The translations under genes were made by a program, and so were the position numbers. The notes under the pieces were generated by a model that was given only the letters and a program-made list of their open reading frames with translations, was not told the DNA's origin and ran no database searches. A DNA stretch of 64,000 bases from Phytopseudomonas daroniae (GTDB taxonomy: Bacteria > Pseudomonadota > Gammaproteobacteria > Pseudomonadales > Pseudomonadaceae), in NCBI RefSeq assembly GCF_004327285.1, contig NZ_QJUI01000002.1, forward strand, positions 186,001-250,000. The letters are read 5' to 3'. Below, one piece after another: positions 55,336 through 64,000 of this stretch. Position 1 is the first letter of the stretch, and each line of letters opens with the position of its first letter.

Positions 55336-56574
55336 TCAGTCGCCCTGACGGGCCGGGGCATCGAGTTCGAACGCAGTGTGCAGGGCACGCACGGCCAATT
55401 CCAGATATTTCTCTTCGATGACCACCGAGACCTTGATCTCCGAGGTGGAGATCATCTGGATATTGATGTTCTCCTTGGCCAGTGCCTCGAACATACGGCT
55501 GGCCACACCAGCGTGGGAGCGCATGCCGACGCCGACGATGGACACCTTGGCGATGTTCACGTCACCCACTACCTCACGCGCGCCCAGCTCGCGTGCAGTG
55601 GCTTCCAGCACCTGCTGAGCGCCCTGGTAGTCGTTGCGGTGCACGGTGAAGGTGAAGTCGGTGGTGTTATCGTGCGCGACATTCTGCACGATCATGTCCA
55701 CTTCGATATTGGCGGAGCTGATCGGGCCAAGGATCTTGAAAGCAACGCCCGGCAGATCAGGTACGCCACGGATGGTCAGCTTGGCTTCGTCGCGATTGAA
55801 AGCGATGCCGGAAATGATCGGCTGTTCCATGGATTCCTCTTCATCAAGGGTAATGAGGGTGCCCGGGCCCTCCTGGAAGCTGTGCAGGACGCGCAGCGGG
55901 ACGTTGTACTTGCCGGCGAATTCCACCGAGCGGATTTGCAACACTTTGGAGCCGAGGCTGGCCATTTCCAGCATCTCTTCGAAGGTGATCTTCTCCAGAC
56001 GCTGAGCTTTGGGCACGACGCGCGGGTCGGTGGTGTAGACACCATCGACATCGGTGTAGATCTGGCACTCATCGGCCTTCAGGGCCGCAGCCAGCGCCAC
56101 GCCAGTAGTGTCGGAACCACCACGCCCGAGGGTAGTGATGTTGCCCCGCTCATCGACGCCCTGGAAACCGGCCACCACCACCACACGACCAGCCTTGAGG
56201 TCGGCGCGGATGTTGCTGTCGTCGATGCTCAGGATACGCGCCTTGGTATGCGCGCTATCGGTCAGGATGCGTACCTGGCTGCCGGTATAGGACACCGCCG
56301 GCACACCAAGCTTGATCAACGCCATGGACAGCAGCGCGATGGTCACCTGCTCGCCGGTGGACACCATCACGTCGAGCTCGCGTGCTGTCGGTTGACCGTC
56401 GCTGATCTGCTTGGCCAGGTCGATAAGGCGATTGGTCTCGCCACTCATGGCGGATACCACGACGACGATGTCGTCACCCTTTTCGCGGAATTTCTTCACC
56501 TTCTCGGCGACCTGCGCGATACGCTCGACGGTGCCGACGGAAGTACCGCCGAATTTCTGTACGATCAAAGCCAT
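55336..56574 (-). CDS. lysC: aspartate kinase LysC
   Basis: 412 residues. Kinase N-terminus MALIVQKFGGTSVGTVERIA (KFGGTS), then GFQGVDERGNITTLGRGGSD. C-terminal paired ACT domains (about 265-405) provide feedback control by lysine/threonine. First step of the aspartate pathway. Between alaS and csrA, an order typical of Pseudomonas. Confidence 0.97.
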   Translation of the reverse strand: MALIVQKFGGTSVGTVERIAQVAEKVKKFREKGDDIVVVVSAMSGETNRLIDLAKQISDGQPTARELDVMVSTGEQVTIALLSMALIKLGVPAVSYTGSQVRILTDSAHTKARILSIDDSNIRADLKAGRVVVVAGFQGVDERGNITTLGRGGSDTTGVALAAALKADECQIYTDVDGVYTTDPRVVPKAQRLEKITFEEMLEMASLGSKVLQIRSVEFAGKYNVPLRVLHSFQEGPGTLITLDEEESMEQPIISGIAFNRDEAKLTIRGVPDLPGVAFKILGPISSANIEVDMIVQNVAHDNTTDFTFTVHRNDYQGAQQVLEATARELGAREVVGDVNIAKVSIVGVGMRSHAGVASRMFEALAKENINIQMISTSEIKVSVVIEEKYLELAVRALHTAFELDAPARQGD

Positions 56575-56686
56575 TTCAAAGCTGCCTCAGCCCATGATGG
56601 GCGCCCATTAAACAGACAACACCGCACACTACCAAACCACTCGCCGGGCATGGGCGAGTGGTTTGGTCACGCTTCCGATACGAGCC

Positions 56687-59311
56687 TCAGAGGCCCTGCT
56701 CGACGAATGGGCCGATCAGCGCCAGGGCGGCATCCAGCGCGGCCGCATCGACCCCACCACCCTGGGCCATATCCGGCCGACCGCCACCTTTGCCGCCGAC
56801 TGCCGCTGCGGCCTGTTTCATCAGGTCGCCGGCCTTCAATTTGGCGGTCAGATCCTGGGTCACGCCAGCCACGAGTACGACCTTGTCGTCCTGCACGCCG
56901 CCGAGCAGGATCACCGCACTGCCGAGCTTGTTCTTCAACTGATCGACCAGAGTCAGCAGGCCTTTGCCATCCAGGCCGTCGATACGCGCACTGAGTGTCT
57001 TGACACCCTTGATGTCCACGGCCGAACCGGCCAGGTCGCTGCCGGCCGCGCTAGCGGCCTTGGCCTTGAGCTGCTCCAGCTCTTTCTCCAGCTGACGGCT
57101 GCGATCGAGCACCGCTGCGAGCTTGTCGAGCAGATTGTCGCGGCTGCCCTTGACCAACGCCGCGACTTCTTTCAACTGTTCTTCGGCGCCATTCAGGTAG
57201 GCGAATGCCGTTGCGCCAGTGACCGCTTCGATACGACGCACACCGGCAGCCACACCGCCTTCGCTGACGATCTTGAACAGACCGATATCGCCGGTACGAT
57301 TGGCATGGATACCGCCGCAGAGCTCGACCGAGAAACCATCGCCCATGGTCAGCACGCGCACCTGGTCGCCATATTTCTCGCCGAACAACGCCATGGCGCC
57401 CTTGGCTTTGGCAGTCTCGATGTCGGTCTCTTCGGTCTGCACCGGCGTGTTACGGCGCACTTCGCGGTTGACGATCTCTTCCAGTTCCTTGAGCTGCGCA
57501 GGTGCAATCGCCTCGAAGTGGCTGAAGTCGAAACGCAGGCGCTGGCTATCCACCAGCGAGCCTTTCTGCTGGACGTGCTCGCCGAGCACCTGGCGCAGCG
57601 CAGCATGCAGCAGGTGAGTCGCCGAGTGGTTGAGCGAGGTGGCCGTGCGCACCGAAGCATCCACTTCGGCGTTGATCGAGGCGCCGACACTCAGGCTGCC
57701 CTTGCTGACCACGCCGTGGTGCAGGTAGGCGCCACCGGCCTTGGTGGTGTCACGCACATCGAAGCGCACGCCTGGGCCTTCGAAGAAACCGCAGTCACCG
57801 ACCTGACCACCAGCCTCGGCATAGAAAGGCGTCTGGTCGAGCACCACCACGCCCTCTTCGCCCTCGTTCAGGGTGTCGACGGACTGGCCGTCACGCAGCA
57901 GCACCAGCAGCTCGCCGCTGGCGACAGTGGCGTTGTAACCGAGGAAGCGGGTGTCGCTATCGACCTTGACCAGGCTGTTGTAGTCCATGCCGAACGAGCT
58001 GGCGGAGCGGGCACGTACACGTTGGGCTTCCATCTCACGCTCGAAGCCGGCCTCGTCGAGGGTCAGCTCACGCTCACGGGCGATGTCGCCGGTCAGGTCG
58101 ACCGGGAAGCCGTAGGTGTCGTACAGCTTGAAGATCACTTCACCCGGAATCACCGTGCCGCTCAGCTCGGCCAGATCCTGCTCGAGGATCTTCAGGCCCT
58201 GCTCCAGGGTCTTGGCGAACTGCTCTTCTTCGGTTTTCAGCACGCGCTCGATATGCGCCTGCTGCTGTTTCAGTTCAGGGAAGGCTTCCCCCATCTCGCT
58301 GGCCAGCGCCGCGACGATCTTGTGGAAGAAACTGCCCTTGGCGCCCAGCTTGTTGCCGTGACGGCAGGCACGACGCACGATGCGGCGCAGCACGTAGCCA
58401 CGGCCTTCATTGGACGGGGTGATGCCGTCGGCGATCAGGAAGCTGCAGGAGCGGATATGGTCAGCCACCACCTTGAGCGAAGCGTCGCCATTGTTGGCGC
58501 AGCCGATGGCCTGGGCGCTGGCGCTGAGCAGGCTCTGGAACAGGTCGATCTCGTAGTTCGAGTTGACGTGCTGCAGTACCGCGCTGATGCGCTCCAGGCC
58601 CATGCCGGTGTCCACGCTAGGTGCCGGCAACGGATGCAGAACACCGTCAGCCGTGCGATTGAACTGCATGAACACGTTGTTCCAGATTTCGATGTAGCGG
58701 TCGCCGTCTTCTTCCGGGGAGCCGGGTGGGCCGCCCCAGATGTGCTCGCCGTGGTCGAAAAAGATCTCGGTGCACGGACCGCACGGGCCGGTATCGCCCA
58801 TGGTCCAGAAGTTGTCGGAGGCATAAGGCGCGCCCTTGTTGTCGCCGATACGGATCATCCGCTCAGCGGGCACACCGACTTCCTTGTTCCAGATGTCGTA
58901 AGCCTCGTCATCGGTGGCGTAGACCGTGACCCAGAGCTTTTCCTTGGGCAGGTTCAGCCACTTGTCGCCGGTGAGGAATTCCCAGGCGAAATGGATGGCA
59001 TCGCGCTTGAAATAGTCGCCAAAGCTGAAGTTGCCGAGCATTTCGAAGAAGGTGTGGTGACGCGCGGTGTACCCGACGTTTTCCAGGTCATTGTGTTTGC
59101 CACCGGCGCGCACACACTTCTGGCTGGTCGCGGCGCGGGTATAAGCGCGCTTCTCCAGGCCCAGGAAGCAGTCCTTGAACTGGTTCATGCCCGCATTGGT
59201 GAACAGCAACGTTGGGTCGTTGTTCGGAATCAGGGAGCTGGAAGCGACACGGGTGTGTCCCTTTTCTTCGAAGAAGCTCAGGAAAGCTTCACGGATTTCT
59301 GCGCTTTTCAT
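56687..59311 (-). CDS. alaS: alanyl-tRNA synthetase
   Basis: 874 residues from ATG 59311 (an ATG two codons earlier at 59317 is possible). Class II catalytic core ([37 protein letters not shown]), editing domain with [12 protein letters not shown] (zinc-binding HxxxH) and CGGIH, and C-terminal C-Ala domain ending [10 protein letters not shown]. Charges tRNA-Ala and hydrolyses mischarged Ser/Gly. Upstream of lysC with a 112-bp gap. Confidence 0.98.
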   Translation of the reverse strand: MKSAEIREAFLSFFEEKGHTRVASSSLIPNNDPTLLFTNAGMNQFKDCFLGLEKRAYTRAATSQKCVRAGGKHNDLENVGYTARHHTFFEMLGNFSFGDYFKRDAIHFAWEFLTGDKWLNLPKEKLWVTVYATDDEAYDIWNKEVGVPAERMIRIGDNKGAPYASDNFWTMGDTGPCGPCTEIFFDHGEHIWGGPPGSPEEDGDRYIEIWNNVFMQFNRTADGVLHPLPAPSVDTGMGLERISAVLQHVNSNYEIDLFQSLLSASAQAIGCANNGDASLKVVADHIRSCSFLIADGITPSNEGRGYVLRRIVRRACRHGNKLGAKGSFFHKIVAALASEMGEAFPELKQQQAHIERVLKTEEEQFAKTLEQGLKILEQDLAELSGTVIPGEVIFKLYDTYGFPVDLTGDIARERELTLDEAGFEREMEAQRVRARSASSFGMDYNSLVKVDSDTRFLGYNATVASGELLVLLRDGQSVDTLNEGEEGVVVLDQTPFYAEAGGQVGDCGFFEGPGVRFDVRDTTKAGGAYLHHGVVSKGSLSVGASINAEVDASVRTATSLNHSATHLLHAALRQVLGEHVQQKGSLVDSQRLRFDFSHFEAIAPAQLKELEEIVNREVRRNTPVQTEETDIETAKAKGAMALFGEKYGDQVRVLTMGDGFSVELCGGIHANRTGDIGLFKIVSEGGVAAGVRRIEAVTGATAFAYLNGAEEQLKEVAALVKGSRDNLLDKLAAVLDRSRQLEKELEQLKAKAASAAGSDLAGSAVDIKGVKTLSARIDGLDGKGLLTLVDQLKNKLGSAVILLGGVQDDKVVLVAGVTQDLTAKLKAGDLMKQAAAAVGGKGGGRPDMAQGGGVDAAALDAALALIGPFVEQGL

Positions 59312-59532
59312 TGGCATTTTCCAGGAAAACAGGCGGCCACGGCGAAGCCGGCAAAAGCCCGCATTATATCGGGCTTGTCCGTGGCGGCTAGGGCATAGCC
59401 TGAATTATTTGCCGGCGGCTCGATGGCCGGAAATCACTGACGTGCACCGCTGACCGGCAAACCGGGAGTGGGCCACCCGATGCGCCCCACGATCATCATC
59501 CGCAGGTAAAGAGCCTGCTTCGCAGCGCAGGC

Positions 59533-60534
59533 TCAACCGCGAAAGGCGGCGAAGGCCTCGATCACCTGCCCCACTGCCTCGGCCCCTACATCCAGATGAG
59601 TGACCATCCGTAAGCGCGGCGCAGCGCTCAGGCGAATACCGCGCTCGGCGCAGAAGGCTTTCAGCTCGCCAGCACGCTCACCGACCTGCACATAGACCAT
59701 ATTGGTCTGCACCGGCTCGACCGAGTAGCCCAGCTCGCGCAGGCCCGCGGCCAGGCAGTCGGCATTGGCGTGATCTTCGACCAGACGCTCCACCTGATGA
59801 TCCAGCGCATACAGACCGGCTGCCGCCAGCACGCCGGCCTGGCGCATGCCGCCGCCGACCATCTTGCGCAAGCGCCGGGCCTTGGCGATCAGCGCTTCGC
59901 TGCCACACAACACCGAACCGACCGGCGCTCCCAGGCCTTTGGACAGACACACCGACACCGAGTCGAAATACTGGGTGATTTCCCCCGCCTCGACACCCAG
60001 TTTGACCACCGCATTGAACAGTCGCGCGCCATCGAGATGCAGTGCCAGACCTTTACTTCGTGTGAAGGCACGGGCGTCGGCCAGGTATTCCAGAGGCAGC
60101 ACCTTGCCCTGCATGGTGTTTTCCAGGGCCAGCAGACGCGTGCGCGCGAAATGGAAGTCGTCCTGCTTGATCGCCGCTTCGACACGGGCCAGATCCAGGG
60201 AGCCATCGAGCTCCATGTCCAGCGGCTGGGGCTGAATCGACCCCAGCACCGCAGCACCACCGCCTTCGTACTTATAGGTATGCGCCTGCTGACCGACGAT
60301 GTATTCATCACCGCGCTCGCAGTGCGCCATCAGGCCCAGCAGGTTACTCATGGTGCCGGTCGGCACGAACAGCGCCGCGGCGAAACCCAGTTGCTGCGCC
60401 AGGCGTTGCTCCAGGCGGTTGACGGTCGGATCTTCGCCGTACACGTCATCGCCCAGCTCGGCGGCCAGCATCGCCTCTCGCATGCCAGCGGTGGGTTGAG
60501 TGACGGTGTCGCTACGCAGATCGATGATGGACAT
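59533..60534 (-). CDS. ltaE: low-specificity L-threonine aldolase LtaE
   Basis: 333 residues, start [20 protein letters not shown] at 60534 with AGGAG six bases upstream. PLP lysine in [12 protein letters not shown] (about residue 200). [15 protein letters not shown] and [10 protein letters not shown] closely match E. coli LtaE. Cleaves L-threonine/allo-threonine to glycine and acetaldehyde. Lies between astE and alaS. Confidence 0.93.
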   Translation of the reverse strand: MSIIDLRSDTVTQPTAGMREAMLAAELGDDVYGEDPTVNRLEQRLAQQLGFAAALFVPTGTMSNLLGLMAHCERGDEYIVGQQAHTYKYEGGGAAVLGSIQPQPLDMELDGSLDLARVEAAIKQDDFHFARTRLLALENTMQGKVLPLEYLADARAFTRSKGLALHLDGARLFNAVVKLGVEAGEITQYFDSVSVCLSKGLGAPVGSVLCGSEALIAKARRLRKMVGGGMRQAGVLAAAGLYALDHQVERLVEDHANADCLAAGLRELGYSVEPVQTNMVYVQVGERAGELKAFCAERGIRLSAAPRLRMVTHLDVGAEAVGQVIEAFAAFRG

Positions 60535-60590
60535 GGGTACTCCTGTGCGAACAGATAACGAAAGGCCGAATGCGGCGCCTCTATGGGCGA

Positions 60591-61601
60591 TCACTCCAAT
60601 AACGAAGCGTCGGCCGGCACAACCAGAATTCCAGCGCGCTGGCCATTCTGTACCTTGGGATTGGGGAAAATGATCCGGGCATCCTGCTCTTCCACCACCC
60701 AGCGGCTACTGGCCAAGTCCTCTGCCAGCAGGTAGCCGGGCGCCAGTTCGGTGAAGTTTTCCACATCAGTGGGAAGATGCAGGGTAAAGGCGTCACTGTG
60801 CTTGATCACCTCACGCGCAAAAGCGAAGAGTTGCAGATGCTCGGTTGCCGACGCCTCGACCGGCGGCTCGCACCCTTCGATGAGGGCCTGCAGGCGCAGT
60901 TCCAGGCGATCCAGATTGACCATCTCGTTGTGCCCGAACGGCCTGGCCTTGCCCAGCTCCAGGGTAAAGGCCTCGGCCCCCAGCTGGGCGTAGGTATAGG
61001 CACTGAATGTGGTCGATGCCTTGCTCTGCAGCAGCACCGCGTCGATACCGGCCGCCTGCAGCCGTGCGCATTCATGCCGGGACTGGCGACGCCCTTCGGC
61101 CCAGGGATACAGGGCGAATTGCTCGATGCGCGAGGCGCGGATCGCGGTGTGCAAATCGTAATGCAGGCGGGTGCGCTCGGCGTCGGCAAAGAACGAGGAC
61201 GCCAGATGCTCCAGTTCACAGGCGCGCATCGCCTCGGCACCGCTGCTGAGCTCATGGCGACCGCTGAACAGCCGGTTGATGTCCTGCTCGATGAAGCGCT
61301 CGCCACGGCGCATCGCCAGGGGATTGCCGAACAACAGCAACAGGCGCGCCCGCGGCTGCAGCTCATTGCGGGCGATACTGCGCATCAGGCGGTCGAGCAA
61401 CTCGATGGGTGCGGTCTCGTTGCCATGGATACCCGCCGAAAGCAGCAGATCCATGCCATTGTCGCGGCCACAGGCGGGGGTCACCTCGAGTGCGCCTTCG
61501 GCCAGCCAGCGCAGGCGCGTGCCCTCCGCTGTCAGCTGAATCTTCGAGGCCGGCTCATAGCCGGCCAGGGTCAGTTCGAGCAGTTTGCCGAGGGCGAGCA
61601 T
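60591..61601 (-). CDS. astE: succinylglutamate desuccinylase AstE
   Basis: 336 residues. The zinc-binding [12 protein letters not shown] (His and Glu, about residues 58-69) and the later [11 protein letters not shown] (third His) are the AstE/aspartoacylase signature. Last step of the arginine succinyltransferase pathway, releasing glutamate and succinate. Co-oriented with astB/astD and nine bases after a small hypothetical gene. Confidence 0.95.
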   Translation of the reverse strand: MLALGKLLELTLAGYEPASKIQLTAEGTRLRWLAEGALEVTPACGRDNGMDLLLSAGIHGNETAPIELLDRLMRSIARNELQPRARLLLLFGNPLAMRRGERFIEQDINRLFSGRHELSSGAEAMRACELEHLASSFFADAERTRLHYDLHTAIRASRIEQFALYPWAEGRRQSRHECARLQAAGIDAVLLQSKASTTFSAYTYAQLGAEAFTLELGKARPFGHNEMVNLDRLELRLQALIEGCEPPVEASATEHLQLFAFAREVIKHSDAFTLHLPTDVENFTELAPGYLLAEDLASSRWVVEEQDARIIFPNPKVQNGQRAGILVVPADASLLE

Positions 61602-61610
61602 GGGCGTACC

Positions 61611-61895
61611 TCAGTGATTGCAGTCCGGGCCATGGACATGGTCATCGTCGGCTCCGTCATCGGCCGGCTCCATTTCCAGCTCCAGGCTGACCAGGTTGGT
61701 GGCCAGCGGGCGCAACAGCAGGTTGGCGTATTCAGTGTCACCCTCGGCCACATCGACGCCGATCATCAACTGGCCGTTGCCGACCTGCTGGATCCACACT
61801 TCCTTGCCCTGCCAGAGCACGGCAAAACGGGTACACGAGGTTTCCAGTTGGGTGCCGTCGCTATCTTCGAGGATCAGTTGCAGGGCGTCGCTCAT
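61611..61895 (-). CDS. small conserved protein inside the ast operon
   Basis: 94 residues from ATG 61895. Acidic, with a His/Asp-rich C-terminus (DDGADDDHVHGPDCNH) that could bind metal. An equivalent small gene sits between astB and astE in P. aeruginosa. Co-transcribed with ast genes by spacing; role unknown. Confidence 0.8.
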   Translation of the reverse strand: MSDALQLILEDSDGTQLETSCTRFAVLWQGKEVWIQQVGNGQLMIGVDVAEGDTEYANLLLRPLATNLVSLELEMEPADDGADDDHVHGPDCNH

Positions 61896-61937
61896 AGGTA
61901 CTCCAAAGGTCAACACCGGCTCATGGTAGGAGCCGAT

Positions 61938-64000
<2,063 letters not shown>

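Noticed and set aside
56663..59398. 911-codon plus-strand frame opposite alaS
   Set aside because: Exact antisense of a complete alaS; composition is that of a codon-bias shadow.

Overview
The window reads as chromosomal DNA of a polarly flagellated, GC-rich Pseudomonas (Gammaproteobacteria). The evidence is combined: FleQ/FleSR flagellar regulators next to fliT-fliS-fliD-flaG-fliC, a complete flg cluster with cheV, cheR and flgAMN, an AmrZ ribbon-helix-helix regulator, a PrrF-type iron sRNA, an arginine succinyltransferase (ast) operon leading into alaS-lysC-csrA, and a leuC/leuD-LysR block near gltX and uvrB. Species assignment (for example the mendocina/oleovorans/alcaligenes side of the genus) is a guess; the genus call is firm. 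No prophage, CRISPR array or large genomic island is visible.

Layout. 1-9.8 kb: leuDC with a divergent LysR regulator, a four-PAS GGDEF/EAL protein, an IbpA-type small heat-shock protein, an SDR oxidoreductase, DusC, an exported protein and a thioesterase. 10.1-10.6 kb: a duplicated tRNA-Glu/tRNA-Ala pair. 10.7-16.4 kb: gltX, a nucleoside deoxyribosyltransferase coupled to uvrB, an aromatic aminotransferase and tRNA-Asn followed by a decayed tRNA-Asn remnant. 16.9-42.5 kb: the flagellar locus, almost all on the minus strand (fleR, fleS, fleQ, fliT, fliS, fliD, flaG, fliC, flgL-K-J-I-H-G-F, flgE-D-C-B, cheR, cheV), with flgA, flgM, flgN and ycgR on the plus strand at its far end. 42.5-53.2 kb: an MFS transporter, YceH, a PrrF-like sRNA, tRNA-Arg, a fused indolepyruvate ferredoxin oxidoreductase with an Lrp regulator, a three-gene operon of unknown small membrane proteins, phnN, amrZ and mgtE. 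53.5-64 kb: a DUF4124-type protein, three tRNA-Arg genes in 288-bp tandem repeats, tRNA-Ser, csrA, lysC, alaS, ltaE, and astE-(hypothetical)-astB-astD, the last running off the window.

Regulatory logic visible in the DNA. Sigma-54 sites (TGGCACG-N4-TTGCT type) precede flgB, flgF, fliD and flgA, and sigma-28 sites (TAAAG-type, N11 spacer) precede fliC (two of them) and flgM. This matches the FleQ/sigma-54 then FleSR then FliA/FlgM hierarchy of Pseudomonas. The flagellar regulators FleQ and FleSR, the YcgR PilZ brake, a GGDEF/EAL enzyme, AmrZ and CsrA/RsmA in one window make it rich in motility control.

The most striking observation is a 269-bp MITE-like element with perfect 20-bp terminal inverted repeats. 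It sits inside the predicted 5' untranslated region of ibpA, between a sigma-32-like promoter and a ROSE-type RNA-thermometer hairpin that sequesters the Shine-Dalgarno sequence. A second candidate for something undescribed is the micro-operon at 49.6-50.2 kb: three small membrane proteins behind a sigma-54-like promoter with a long inverted repeat about 100 bp upstream.
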